DNA from: Klebsiella pneumoniae
GTDB lineage: Bacteria > Myxococcota_A > UBA796 > GCA-2862545
DNA: 64,000 nucleotides
Reading direction: 5' to 3'
NCBI GenBank assembly: GCA_945861065.1
Contig: CAMASI010000010.1
Location: 1-64,000, forward strand
The notes beneath the pieces are model-generated. The model did not search any database and was not told where the DNA came from. It saw only the letters and a list, made by a program, of their open reading frames with translations. The first letter of the stretch is position 1. Every line of letters starts with the position of its first letter. Of the stretch, positions 25,886-36,200 are shown in pieces. The position numbers were made by a program, and so were the translations under genes.

Positions 25886-27907
25886 CTACCAAATCTCGCA
25901 GACGTTCTCAGGTGCCATCGGCGTGCCCACCGGGCAGTTGAATGCCTCCCGGAAGTCCACCAAGTTCATGACAGGTCCAACGACCCGGAAACGAGCAGCC
26001 GCGTGCGGATCGGCGCGGACCTGCATTTGTCGGTAGCCGGGCGTGCTCACGGCGCACCAGGCTTGGGCCGCCCCCACAAACAGTTGCTGACGGCCGTCCA
26101 GGCCCGCGAACTCCGCTGAGGCCCCGTTCTCCGCCTCCCACGTCGCGAGCGCCGTCAGGGCGAGTCGATAGCCTCCGAGATCTGCAATGTTCTCGCCGAG
26201 CGTCAACTCACCGTTGACGTGAACCCCGGGGTCGACTTCGAAGCCCGAATATTCTTTGGCAAGACACTGTGCGCGCTCCTCGAAACGAGCCGACACGTCC
26301 GGCGCCCACCATTCCACAAGGCGTCCGTCTTTGTCGAACTTCCGGCCCTCGTCGTCGAAGCCATGGGTCAACTCATGCCCCATCACCATGCCAATCGCGC
26401 CTAGATTCACGGCCATCGGAAAGGAGGACGAAAAGAAGGGCGGTTGGAGAATCCCGGCCGGAAAGACGATTTCGTTTTCCGACGGGTTGTAATAGGCGTT
26501 GACTTGCTGCGGACTCATCATCCATTCCGTCGGATCGACGGGCCCACCCACACGGTCGAGCTGGCGACGGGCTTCGAAGGCCAACCCATGCGTCCAATTC
26601 CCAAAATGATCGTCTGGCGACAATGACAGCGCGCTGTAGTCAATCCAAACGCTTGGGTGACCGATCTTGTTGGTCACGGCGCGCGCCTTGTCCGCCGCGA
26701 CGGCCCGCGTGGCGTCGTCCATCCACGACAACGCCGGGAGACGCTCTTCGAACGCGGTTTCTATGCGTCGGATCAAGTCCAATGCGACGTCGCCGCTGTC
26801 GCCCGCAAAGGCCGCTTCGACGTAGAGCTGTCCAACGTCATTGGCCAATGCCGATTCGGTGGCGCTCAAGCAACGTTTCCACCTCGGCTGCATCACGGCC
26901 GTGCCTTGCAGCCGCGTCTGATGGAAGTCGAACACTTCTTTCTGGACCGCCCCCGACAAGCCCGGCGCGGCGTGGCGCAGGAGGCTGTAACGAAGCGCGA
27001 CCTTAAGCGTGTCCACAGGCGTGTCCTTCACCAACCCGTCGAGTGCCATGAAGAAAGACGGCGTCAGCACATTCAGCCGCACCATGGACGGGTAGCCGGC
27101 ACCTTCAAAGAACGAATCCAAGGGCAGGTTGGGCGCGATGGCCTGAAATCCCGCGCGATCTACCGGGTGGTTCTGTTTGTCGGTCTCCCGGAGTTCCTCT
27201 TTTGACCACTGGATTTGAGCCAGCGCGGCCTCGAACGCGACGAGCACCTTGGCGTTTTGGGCCGCTACCTCCTGGGACGTGCCCGCGAGGCCGAGCAGAC
27301 GGGCCACATGCGCCTCGTAGTCGGTCAGGAGCAGCTGACCGGCTTCGTCCGCTTTGAGGTAATAATCGCGGTCCGGTAAGCCCAGGCTCGCCTGCCCCAG
27401 GTGTCCCACATAAACGTCGGGGTTGCTGAGGTCGGCGAACGCTTGCAAGCCGAACAGCGCACCTCCGGGCTGCAACTGCGACCTCCCCACCACACGCATC
27501 ACGTCGGAGAGGTCGCGGATCGTTTCCACCTCTTGCAACATCGAGGCGATGGGGGCCAAACCCTTGGCGTCGATCGCCGTTTCGTCCATACACGCCCCAA
27601 AAAAACTGCCGATCCGCTGGCGACGAGGATCGTCGCCTGGCCTCTCTACCGCCGCGTCCACGATGTCGTGCAAGAGTTTTTGGTTCTGGTCGACGATGGT
27701 ATGAAAGCTTCGGAAATAGGCCGGCCGATCCGCTGGAAGCGGCGTCGAGGCGAGCCACCCCCCGCACGCATACGCGTAGAAATCCTGACACGGGTCCACC
27801 GCGAGGTCCATCGCAGCTTTGATGCCGACCGCTGGGTCTTCGGAGGGCGCTGCGGGCGGCGTCTTACAGGAAAGCAGCAGAACTGCGAACGGGATGACAT
27901 TGCGCAT
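25886..27907 (-). CDS. M13 family zinc metallopeptidase (neprilysin/PepO-like), lipidated
   Basis: The product has 673 residues, the normal M13 length. A signal with lipobox LLLSC (Cys 14) is followed by a Pro-rich spacer. The M13 N-terminal start DPCQDFYAYACGGW is present. The catalytic side has the substrate-binding NAYYNP, zinc motif VMGHELTHGFDD, the third ligand in GENIADLGG, the conserved histidine region RADPHAAARFR, and the closing CEIW. All required residues are present, so it should be an active oligopeptidase. Bacterial members are exported; the lipobox suggests outer-membrane or periplasmic anchoring. It stands alone on this strand and converges with the small membrane protein gene across the heptamer repeat. 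Confidence 0.95.
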   Translation of the reverse strand: MRNVIPFAVLLLSCKTPPAAPSEDPAVGIKAAMDLAVDPCQDFYAYACGGWLASTPLPADRPAYFRSFHTIVDQNQKLLHDIVDAAVERPGDDPRRQRIGSFFGACMDETAIDAKGLAPIASMLQEVETIRDLSDVMRVVGRSQLQPGGALFGLQAFADLSNPDVYVGHLGQASLGLPDRDYYLKADEAGQLLLTDYEAHVARLLGLAGTSQEVAAQNAKVLVAFEAALAQIQWSKEELRETDKQNHPVDRAGFQAIAPNLPLDSFFEGAGYPSMVRLNVLTPSFFMALDGLVKDTPVDTLKVALRYSLLRHAAPGLSGAVQKEVFDFHQTRLQGTAVMQPRWKRCLSATESALANDVGQLYVEAAFAGDSGDVALDLIRRIETAFEERLPALSWMDDATRAVAADKARAVTNKIGHPSVWIDYSALSLSPDDHFGNWTHGLAFEARRQLDRVGGPVDPTEWMMSPQQVNAYYNPSENEIVFPAGILQPPFFSSSFPMAVNLGAIGMVMGHELTHGFDDEGRKFDKDGRLVEWWAPDVSARFEERAQCLAKEYSGFEVDPGVHVNGELTLGENIADLGGYRLALTALATWEAENGASAEFAGLDGRQQLFVGAAQAWCAVSTPGYRQMQVRADPHAAARFRVVGPVMNLVDFREAFNCPVGTPMAPENVCEIW

Positions 27908-27998
27908 GGCCAGCGCGCTAACGCATCGTCTAAGCGATAAAGGCTAACAGGCTCGACTTCGCGGCTGTCCGCAGTATGTTGGCTTGTGGAGTAAACCC

Positions 27999-28994
27999 TT
28001 GGCGGCAAGAGGACATCGCGACGCTGGCGGTTCCCCGCCGGAACCCACTTCTCCTACGCCCGTTCCGTTGCCGGGCTCTGATCTCATGGATCACACCGAT
28101 ACGCCAACCGCAGAACCCGCGCCTACGAAGGTGGCGAGGCCAGACGCGCTGGTGGTGCCCCGCGAGGTCGCCGCCAATCCGGACTACGTCGAATGGGACG
28201 AGCCGCTACGAAGGCGCTTGGAGTCGGCAAAGGAAGTAGGCGTCCGACGCTCGCCCGCGCCCACCATTCCGCCGGAACAACCGCCCGAACCACCCGCAGC
28301 GAAGGCGGCGCCAGCACCCGGGGCTGCCCCCGATCCTGTGCCACCCGAGGCCTCTCCGCTCGTGGGCCCGCCGATGATGTTGGAGACGCCGCCGGGCGTG
28401 CAGCGTTCGGCGTTGTCGGAGCCGCCCAACATTCCAAATCCGCCGCAACCACTGTCGATCACACCGGCCCCCAGCGACCCGCCTAGCCCTGTGTTCAGGG
28501 CCACCGGTTCGAGTGGGCCTCCGAGCCATCAAGGCGTCGGGCGGGCACCGCCGCTCCGTTCCGACCCCCAACGTTCGGAGAGCCTCGGCGTGCGCGTCGT
28601 GGCCACACCGGAACCGCCCGCAGCACGGCCTCGTTCAAGCGCGCGACCGGATCGCATCAAGCCCGCTGAGTTCGGCGTTCTGCTCGTGTTTGTCCTGACG
28701 CTGCTCGCTGCAATTGCTGGCGTGTTGTGGTTCCGACAGGCCAGCTTGGTCGAGGCGCCTCCGTTGGGCGGAGCCGTAGGGGCACAAGTCCCTGCCGTGG
28801 CCCCGCCCCCCGCCCCTTCACTGGAATTGCCAGCCCCGGAGCCGCCCGCAGCACAGGTCCCGTCTGACGACCCGAATGCGGAGCACAAACCCAAGGTCCC
28901 CGTTCGCACCACGCTCAACAACGACCCGATCGAGATGCTGAAGGAGCGCGAACGCGCCCAGAAAGCCGCCAAGGCCACGCCGCCGCCCCCTTGA
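27999..28994 (+). CDS. Proline-rich single-pass membrane protein, unknown
   Basis: The product is about 331 residues from a TTG with GGAG seven bases upstream. An ATG at 28086 is an alternative and removes 29 residues of similar Pro-rich text. Residues 1-about 220 are highly Pro/Ala/Ser-rich with few predicted structures, except DALVVPREVAANPDYVEWDE, a possible short binding motif. One membrane helix follows (FGVLLVFVLTLLAAIAGVLW), then a Pro/Ala-rich outer part ending NDPIEMLKERERAQKAAK. This resembles disordered membrane tethers and may be a scaffold. Convergent with the NAD synthetase gene, with a 26-base gap. Confidence 0.68.
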   Translation: MAARGHRDAGGSPPEPTSPTPVPLPGSDLMDHTDTPTAEPAPTKVARPDALVVPREVAANPDYVEWDEPLRRRLESAKEVGVRRSPAPTIPPEQPPEPPAAKAAPAPGAAPDPVPPEASPLVGPPMMLETPPGVQRSALSEPPNIPNPPQPLSITPAPSDPPSPVFRATGSSGPPSHQGVGRAPPLRSDPQRSESLGVRVVATPEPPAARPRSSARPDRIKPAEFGVLLVFVLTLLAAIAGVLWFRQASLVEAPPLGGAVGAQVPAVAPPPAPSLELPAPEPPAAQVPSDDPNAEHKPKVPVRTTLNNDPIEMLKERERAQKAAKATPPPP

Positions 28995-29020
28995 CCAAAG
29001 CGCGCCCGAACGACCCTGCG

Positions 29021-31066
29021 CTACGGCAAGTCAAGCGCTTGCAGTTCCACCTCGAACGCTGCCTGCAACACCGGCCAACGCCAACCACCGCGTGGATCGA
29101 GGTCATAAGGCCCGACCCGAAACCCGGGAGCGAGCCGCTCGCGTTTCCATTGCGCAGCGCAAAAGCGCCGAACAAAGGTGCGCACGTCGCGCTTAAAGTG
29201 CTGCTTGTCCCCGCCATAAATGGCTGACAGCTCTGGCCAAAGTGTCTCCACAAGGTCGCGGGGCGTTTGTCCCTTTTCAACGAACCCGAATGTTAGCCTG
29301 TCGAGCACCACGTAGGGCATCAGGTCGGATTCATCGGTCTGACCGGCCCCTGGCGGACGAAGCTCGGCCGTGGCCGGAATCGCCAGCACCGCGTCGATCG
29401 CTGGCCAACCATGGAAACCCCTCGCCCACGTCAACCACACAGAAATCCACGTCTTCGGCAGGCCCGCCAGCGGGGCGATGACCCCCATCGAATCCCCATC
29501 GAGCGTGGTGTACCCGACGGCCGCTTCACTGAGATTGCCCGTCGTCAGGAGGGTGAACCCCCGTTGGTTCGCAACGGTCCACGCCACCGTTCCGCGGCAG
29601 CGAGCTTGTGCGTTCTGCAACACGATATCGTCGGCTGGGTCGTCCCAGCTCAGCGCGCGACCCGCATCGGCCTCCACCAGGCGGCGAACCTCGGCGAATA
29701 CGCCGGAGATGTCCACCACACGATGGTCCGTCCCCAAGGTCTTGGCGATCGCTTCCGCGGCCTGACAGGTAGGCTGGCCGGAATTTTCTGTGGGCTCCCA
29801 AATCGTTACGACCTGCCGTGCCACCTCCGCCCGCAAGGCGTCTCCGGACAGGTCGGGCCTGGTCCAAGCCACCCTTCTGACAGCAATGGCCGCGGTCATC
29901 GCAGAATCACGACCTCCCGAAAGCCCAATCACTACGCCACGGATTTCCGCGCGGCGCAGATACTCATGGAGCCCGTAGCACAAGCCCAATTCAAGTTCGA
30001 CGGACCCGCAGTTCTCATCCGTCAGCGCGAGGCCACGCGTGCCGATCCAGGCCAAACTTGGGTCCGCAGTTCGTCCGGTCGGCGCTAGCCACGGCAACGG
30101 CGTTGGCGCCCGCACGGCCCGGCTGTCGTACACACCCTCGATGGTCACGAGGCGCGGCTGTGGACCTCGGTCTCCCCGGCGCGTTGCCGCAACCCGTTCG
30201 CGCCACGACCCCTCCTCGACGCGGCTCTGCCGAAGCCCATCCAGGTCGACCTCGGCGTCCACCAGGTGAAAGTCACTGTCGAAGCAGAAACGGTCGCCCT
30301 CCGCCAATACGCGGCCGTCCCGCGCAATGAACACGGCCCCATCGAAAATCGTACGCGCATCGTCGCAGCCCATCAGCGACGCATACAGGTACGCCACATG
30401 GTCTTCGCGGCTCGTCTGTTCGACAAGACCGCGTCGCGTGGCCTGTTTCCCGACCATGAACCAGCTTGCGGACGGGTTGGCGACGAGGGTGGCGCCCGCG
30501 AGCGCAGCGGTTGAGCCCGGGCGATTCCCAAGCCAGCCGTCCTCGCACACCTCGACCGCGATTCGACCGAGGCCCGCGGCCTCGAACACCAGCGACCCCA
30601 GCGGAACCATCAAACCATCCGGAGCCGCGTACTCATCCACGTCGCCGCGCCGCCAGCCCGAGTACCACCGGTTCTCGTACAGCACGTCCCCGGTCGCCAG
30701 GTTCTCTTTGGCGACGAGCCCCGCTATTCGCCGATCTCCGATCACAGCGACCACGTTGTACAACACCTCCCGGTGGCGAATCGGCAAGCCGACCAGGACC
30801 ACGAGCCCTTCGGTGTGGGGCAGAACCGTCAACAACGCTTCCCACGAACGTTCCGCAGTTCCGCGCCGAACCACCCGGTCCCCGAGGCCATAGCCCGACA
30901 GGCAGAGCTCCGGAAGCACGAGGAGTTTGGCACCACGACGCCGCGCCTCGTCGATGGCGCGGACGATTCGGGCCACGTTGCCCGTCCAGTCCCCTACCAC
31001 TTGATTGAGCGAAGCTGCGGCCACATGGACCGCGGCGGGTCCGTCGCGCATGCGCCGCGCTAACAT
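29021..31066 (-). CDS. nadE: Glutamine-dependent NAD+ synthetase
   Basis: The product is 681 residues, the size of the two-domain glutamine-dependent class. The N-terminal nitrilase-like amidase has its triad: LVLPELCLSGYGL (Glu), GLVAKENLA (Lys) and VEVCEDGWLG (Cys). The C-terminal synthetase has the ATP-pyrophosphatase P-loop VIGLSGGRDSAMTAAIA, LLTTGNLSEAAVGY, and SDLMPYVVLDRL. It makes NAD from deamido-NAD, ATP and glutamine in the cytoplasm. The P-loop reads SGGRDS where SGGxDS is expected, so the Asp is retained. The start is the ATG at 31066; one at 31051 is also possible. Divergent from RNase Z by 33 bases. Confidence 0.95.
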   Translation of the reverse strand: MLARRMRDGPAAVHVAAASLNQVVGDWTGNVARIVRAIDEARRRGAKLLVLPELCLSGYGLGDRVVRRGTAERSWEALLTVLPHTEGLVVLVGLPIRHREVLYNVVAVIGDRRIAGLVAKENLATGDVLYENRWYSGWRRGDVDEYAAPDGLMVPLGSLVFEAAGLGRIAVEVCEDGWLGNRPGSTAALAGATLVANPSASWFMVGKQATRRGLVEQTSREDHVAYLYASLMGCDDARTIFDGAVFIARDGRVLAEGDRFCFDSDFHLVDAEVDLDGLRQSRVEEGSWRERVAATRRGDRGPQPRLVTIEGVYDSRAVRAPTPLPWLAPTGRTADPSLAWIGTRGLALTDENCGSVELELGLCYGLHEYLRRAEIRGVVIGLSGGRDSAMTAAIAVRRVAWTRPDLSGDALRAEVARQVVTIWEPTENSGQPTCQAAEAIAKTLGTDHRVVDISGVFAEVRRLVEADAGRALSWDDPADDIVLQNAQARCRGTVAWTVANQRGFTLLTTGNLSEAAVGYTTLDGDSMGVIAPLAGLPKTWISVWLTWARGFHGWPAIDAVLAIPATAELRPPGAGQTDESDLMPYVVLDRLTFGFVEKGQTPRDLVETLWPELSAIYGGDKQHFKRDVRTFVRRFCAAQWKRERLAPGFRVGPYDLDPRGGWRWPVLQAAFEVELQALDLP

Positions 31067-31099
31067 GGCCGGCAGGCAGCACAGAAAACTGGAGATCGT

Positions 31100-32083
31100 G
31101 TGTCATCCCGTTCCCTTGTCGTGCTCGGCACGGCCAGCCAAGTGCCCACGCGGCACCGCAACCACAACGGCTACTTCGTGTCGTGGGACGGGTTCGGCGT
31201 GCTCTTCGACCCCGGCGAAGGCACACAACGCCAAATGGAGCTGTACGGCGTCGCCTCCAGCGACATCCATCACGTCGCAGTCACCCACTTTCATGGCGAC
31301 CATTGCCTCGGGCTCCCCGGCCTGCTGCAACGCTTCCATGGCGACCGCGTCGCCCATTCCGTCACCGTGACGTACCCGGGAAGCGGCCAACGCTGGTTCG
31401 ACCACCTCGAAGACGCCTGCATCTACGAGCGGGTCGTGCAGGTGAACAACAATCCGCTCGTTGGCGAAGGCCCGATCACCTCCGACCTCAAACCCGGAAT
31501 GCGCCTCATCGCGCGACAGCTCGATCACCGCGTGGAAACCTGGGGCTACCGTCTACAAGAAGACGACGGCGTGCGTTTCGATCGCGAAGCCCTCGCTGCA
31601 GCGGGCGTCGCGGGAAAGGCCGTCGGCCAACTGTTGCGGGAAGGAGAGGTGACCGTCGGAGACCGTGTCGTGCGCTTAGAGGAGGTGTCGTCTCCCCACG
31701 CCGGGCAATCGTTCGCCTTTGTGATGGACACCCGGCCCTGCGCCGGAGCGCTGGCACTCGCGAAAGACGTCGACCTGCTCGTGATCGAGTCCACTTTTTT
31801 GGCCCCGGAAGCGGAATTGGCCCGCAAGTATGGCCATTTGACGGCGACCGAAGCGGCCCGAATCGCCGTCGAGGCTGGTGCCAAACGGGTCGTGCTCGCT
31901 CACTTTTCGCGGCGTTACGGCGACCCAACCGCATTCGCTCGGGAAGCAGGTGCCCTCCACCCTCACGTCCACGTGGCAAACGACGGCGACCGAATCGCCT
32001 TCGCAACGCAACGCTTGCCAACCGCGGATGTTGTGCTACAGTCTGGGGGTCTGGGTACGATAGAGACATCGCGGCGAACGTGA
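31100..32083 (+). CDS. rnz: Ribonuclease Z (tRNA 3' endonuclease)
   Basis: The product is 327 residues from a GTG with GGAG five bases upstream. The metallo-beta-lactamase core has VTHFHGDHCLGLPG (zinc-binding His 63, His 65, Asp 67, His 68), later histidines in SSPHAGQSFAF, MDTRPC and LLVIESTF, and the final KRVVLAHFSRRYGD. This is the short-form RNase Z arrangement: it cuts tRNA precursors after the discriminator base. The HLTATEAARIA helix is also typical. Both tRNA genes in this window encode their CCA end, so the enzyme's role here may lie in other RNAs. Confidence 0.93.
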   Translation: MSSRSLVVLGTASQVPTRHRNHNGYFVSWDGFGVLFDPGEGTQRQMELYGVASSDIHHVAVTHFHGDHCLGLPGLLQRFHGDRVAHSVTVTYPGSGQRWFDHLEDACIYERVVQVNNNPLVGEGPITSDLKPGMRLIARQLDHRVETWGYRLQEDDGVRFDREALAAAGVAGKAVGQLLREGEVTVGDRVVRLEEVSSPHAGQSFAFVMDTRPCAGALALAKDVDLLVIESTFLAPEAELARKYGHLTATEAARIAVEAGAKRVVLAHFSRRYGDPTAFAREAGALHPHVHVANDGDRIAFATQRLPTADVVLQSGGLGTIETSRRT

Positions 32084-32152
32084 ACCGTAAGGTGCCCGCT
32101 CGTCGAGATTTCGATCCAGAATCCCCCAAGTCGTACGAGGCACGAAAGACCC

Positions 32153-32452
32153 ATGCGTCTGTACACCGCCATCATCCTCGCAATCGCGTTCGCCTGCACC
32201 GCTACAGATGACAAGGCGACGGACTCCTCGACGCCTGGCGTCGTCACGGACCCCCTCCCTACGGACACCGATACGGACACCGATACGGACACCGATACGG
32301 ACACCGATACGGACAGCGATTCGGATAGCGATTCGGACAGCGATTCGGACACTGATTCCGACACGGACACGGACACGGACACGGACACGGACACGGACAC
32401 CGGCTGCGACAGCGGTGACACCGACTGCGAGCAGGGCGGAACAGGCACCTGA
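32153..32452 (+). CDS. Low-complexity Asp/Thr/Ser lipoprotein
   Basis: The product is 99 residues. A signal peptide with lipobox AIAFAC (Cys 15) is followed by a short spacer and about 50 residues of alternating Asp-Thr and Asp-Ser, then a Cys-containing tail (GCDSGDTDCEQ). It is very acidic and must be unfolded in the absence of counter-ions; repeats of this type could bind calcium or act as a spacer or stalk on the outer membrane. There is no catalytic domain. The tail cysteines could form a small loop. The gene is followed by a terminator-like hairpin. Confidence 0.8.
   Translation: MRLYTAIILAIAFACTATDDKATDSSTPGVVTDPLPTDTDTDTDTDTDTDTDTDSDSDSDSDSDSDTDSDTDTDTDTDTDTDTGCDSGDTDCEQGGTGT
32261..32400 (+). 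repeat. Coding minisatellite: 12-base units grading into 6-base units
   Basis: The sequence starts as perfect 12-base units (ACGGACACCGAT), changes to TCGGACAGCGAT variants, then becomes a run of GACACG hexamers. All units are multiples of 3, so length change keeps the reading frame of the acidic lipoprotein. Confidence 0.92.
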
Positions 32453-32496
32453 TCTCGGCGGTCGCCGGACCCGTAATTTCGGCGCTCGTCCGAAGT

Positions 32497-32523
32497 AAAA
32501 GCCACCGCATCCGGTGGCTTTTT
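32497..32523 (+). terminator. Rho-independent terminator-like hairpin
   Basis: The arms AAAAGCCACCG and CGGTGGCTTTT pair perfectly around a 4-base loop (CATC), and a run of T follows the right arm. It lies 45 bases after the stop of the acidic lipoprotein and would end its transcript. The A-run on the left side lets it work in the other direction as well. It also overlaps an in-frame signal-peptide-like text for the next gene (see findings). Confidence 0.6.
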
Positions 32524-32583
32524 GCGTTTCTGAGCAGCGGATGTGTTTTTTCGTCGCCACCCCCCGCCTCCGCCGACCGAGCG

Positions 32584-33258
32584 TTGTTGTGGATGGACCG
32601 CTGGGTCGGCGAACCCGCGTTTGACGGCCTCATCGGGACGAACGCGATTGTCGAAAGCCACCCCACGCCGGTCGCCAAACGCGTGCGCGATCGGATCTCG
32701 AGTCAGGTGGATCTCGACGGCGGGCATCCGCTTCGCCGTCTCGTAGACCCGACCTTTCCCATCCCAAGAGAAGTCGCCCATTCAGACGCCACCCGTCCCA
32801 CGATCAACCGTGTGCTGATCGAAGTAGCTGCCTGCAATGAGCACGGTCTTCGGCCCGTGACCGCGAGTTGGATCTGCGGCGCGATGCGAGACGATGGTGG
32901 TTATGGAACCACGCACGCCTTGTGGGCCGCGGTCATCGCCCGCAACAACGGGTGTGCGCCCGTGACGTGTTTGGACGACCTCGTCGCTGAGTTGGCTACC
33001 TCCCAACCGGCGGCACCCGGGCCCGCGACGCTGGAGGCCGACCTCTTCGCGGAGCGCATTTTGATGAGGCGACTTGCCGGCGCATTCGTGGCCGGCACGG
33101 AGTTCGAAGCCCTACGCCATGCCCAAACTGCGGAGGGCCGATTTGGCGTGTCCCCGGCCGGAGAACCGCCTTGGCACGCCTTCCACGCGGCAATGACCGC
33201 GACCTGGGCACTTCTGCTCGAATCAGAAACGAATCTCCCAGCCCAGGTCCGTCCATGA
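32584..33258 (+). CDS. Unknown protein, probably exported; start uncertain
   Basis: From the TTG at 32584 the product is 224 residues (MLWMDRWVGEPAFDG...). The family was not recognised. It is largely helical with ICGAMRDDGGYGTTHALWAA and a few Cys, which loosely recalls alpha/alpha-toroid repeats, but this is weak. Upstream in the same frame (about 32491-32583) the text reads RSKSHRIRWLFAFLSSGC followed by a Pro/Ser/Ala spacer, a convincing lipoprotein signal, yet no ATG, GTG or TTG precedes it after the last in-frame stop at 32416. The true start may therefore be a rare codon upstream. The last 36 bases overlap the end of the facing TamB gene. Confidence 0.62.
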   Translation: MLWMDRWVGEPAFDGLIGTNAIVESHPTPVAKRVRDRISSQVDLDGGHPLRRLVDPTFPIPREVAHSDATRPTINRVLIEVAACNEHGLRPVTASWICGAMRDDGGYGTTHALWAAVIARNNGCAPVTCLDDLVAELATSQPAAPGPATLEADLFAERILMRRLAGAFVAGTEFEALRHAQTAEGRFGVSPAGEPPWHAFHAAMTATWALLLESETNLPAQVRP

Positions 33259-36200
33259 ATTCGGATAGCCGAGACCGGTGGCCAACACGAGACGCTGTGT
33301 CAGCGCCCATTCCGCTTCCAGCGTGAGGCTGTTTTCGCCGAGGCCCGCATTGGGCGCGACGACCGACTGAACGTACAGCGACCGCGCGACCGGAAATCCG
33401 ACCCGTACCGTACCGTCCGCGTCCACCGACGCAGACCCGGCCGATGCCGCACCGACCACGCGGTCGAACAAGACGCCCGCGACCGCGCCAGCCGCAGCGG
33501 CCCCCTGATCCGTGCCCAGCGAGTCGGGACGAGTGCCGGTCAACACCATCGCCATGACCATCGCCGGATCCGCATACGCCTCACTGGTCAGTGAAAGATC
33601 TGGCGCGGAGGGCGTTCCCTGGATGGTGAGATCGACCGAAGCGCCTGTCAGGTCCATGCGAGCGGCAAGATCGAGGTCAGGCTCCCAGGGGTCCCCGCCC
33701 GCAAACGTGACGGTGCCTTCCGACAGCTCAAAACGGCTCCGCAGCAGACTTGCATGTCCACCCACAACGTCCACGACGCCCACCAGCACTGGCGTGCCAT
33801 CGTCCACGGTGAGCGCCACCTGCCCGCCCAGCCGCGCCGTGACGTCCATTCGGCCGACCGCGGCGCCCACATCTCCGCCGTCGTCCACAAACGGCATCCC
33901 GACCACCAACTGAAGATTTCGACCGAGGTCGAGGGCGAGGTCCACGTCCAGGTCTACCGGCGCGGCGACCGGGACGGATGGGCGAACCGTTTCAGGCGCG
34001 GCGCTGACCACATGCAACCGTGCGTCCAACTCTTTGGGTGCCGCCGCAGCATCCGCAGTATTCATCAAGACACGCCCTGAAACGACGACGACGTCGCCGC
34101 GAACCGTGACGGAGGGCCAGTTTCCGCTCACATCCGCGTTGCCATCCACCCGCAAAGCCAGGTCTGGACGCCCAGCCACCCAGGCATTGTCAAAACCGAG
34201 GTTGACGCCAAAAGCCAGCGTGCCGTCGTCCGCGCGTCGCACGCCACCGGCCGCCGTGATTCGACTGAGCGCAGTCGCGTCGGCGTCGCTCACCCGTCGC
34301 GCGGGCGCTGTGTTTGCGGTCATCCGCTCGATGCGGAGCCGACGTCGATCGACCTCCGCTTCTACCATCAGCCCGTCCACCGCGAGGCCCCACGGTGGGT
34401 ACGTCAACCGGCCATCCACCACCGCCAACACCAATTCGGGTTCCGGCAAAGCCAATGTGCCGCCGACCGTTCCGCTCAGGTTCACCACACCGCCTGCGGC
34501 ATGAATGGCACGGTCACCCAGTGCCAACAAACCCAGCGGAATCCCCGTTCCAGACACGTCGAGATCCACCGCCCCGCCCGTAAAAGGATCCGGTGAGGTC
34601 CCTGTGACGGAGAACGAACCACCGTCGGGAAACGCGGTCGCCAGCGCCAAGTCGTAGGCGCCGTCCGACCTCGGCTCGACCGCCAGCGTGGCGGCGTCTA
34701 CCGGCACGCCAGCGACCTCCCCATCCGTCCACCGAACAGAGGAACGCAAGCGAGGTGTGAACGCGGGCCCGGACCACGCCACATCGCCCGACAACGCACC
34801 CACGATGGGGAGGTCCAACGACGCCGCTGCGAGCAGGCCCTGGACGTCCACCTGCGCACCGCTCACCCGGCCGGCCACTTCGCCCAACCACGAGGACGAC
34901 TCCGGGAGCGCGAGGCCGCCGAGCGCGGCCGCAAAGACCTCCGACAGCCGGTCTTTGGCCGCAGCATCCACCGTGACGAACGACTCAAATCCACGACGGG
35001 CGTCCGCAAATCCACGAACGCCGTCCGCAGGGGTACGGGACCAGCGCCCCTCCACCCGGCCGGGTTCAGGCCACCCGGGAACCACGACTTCAGCAACCCA
35101 GCTGGTTTCCAACTCTGGGTCGCGCACGTTCCCACGCACCGCGACACGGGCCGATACCGAGCCTTCAGGCATCACGGGGAGCGAAGGCAACGCACGATTG
35201 AGCTGCTCAAAGCTCCCCGGAAACAAGTCAAACAAGACGGACGCGCGCCCTTCAGGGTCGATCGCTGTCGCGTCGATGGCGCCAACGACGGGAACCGCAC
35301 CGGACACGCGCCCCACAGGCGCGCCCGCGAAACCGATTTCGAGGTCAGGCGTCAACACACCGGCAGTACGACGAACGGTGCCAGACACGTCAAGCCATCG
35401 AACTGCGTCTGGAATCCACAGGCCGCCGATGTCGACCACCCCGACAACGTCGGGATCAGCGGCGTCGCCAGCCAGGGTCAGCTCGACATTGGCGACGCCG
35501 AACCACCCGTCAAACGACTCCGGCCACAACTCCGACAACACGTCCAGCTGTAGGTCGTGGGCGACAACGCGACCGTCGAGGCGTCCTAGCGTGCCAAGGT
35601 CGCCGTCGATCGTAATGTGCCCAAGCGCCCCTTCGAGGTCCACATGCGCGTCCGTCACGCCGCCGTCGGCCACGATGAGGCGGACGGGCATCGGAGCCTT
35701 CCACACAGCGCGAAGCGATGGCGCCAGCACCAACCCGTTCAATTCCAACGTCGAATCGGCGCCGTGCCATTGGGCAACGGTTTCGAACAACGGGTGGGAC
35801 TCAGCATTCAACGTGACCCGGGCGTTCACGTCGTTTCCCAGCGCTGCGATCTGGACAGAACCCGAATGCCCCTCGAATCCCGCAACGGTCAGGTGACCTA
35901 ACCGCGCGTCTGCATCCAGCTCCACGCCCCGCTCAGACGAGCGCGCCTCAAACTTCACGTAAACGGGGTCGACGGCGACCAACGGGCCCGCAACGAGGTC
36001 CACGAGGGTCATCGCGCCGCCGACGTCCACCTGACCGGCCGCAACCCGCAACCGCAACGGCGGACTCGTCACCCGGCCTACTTTCGCACCGCCCGCGACG
36101 ACCGCCCTCGCGTTTAGCCGGACTGTGCCCGTGACGGTGTTCTCGACGACCTCGACGTCAAACGCTGCGGAGGTAGCGCCGGCCAACAGGGTGGGAAGCT

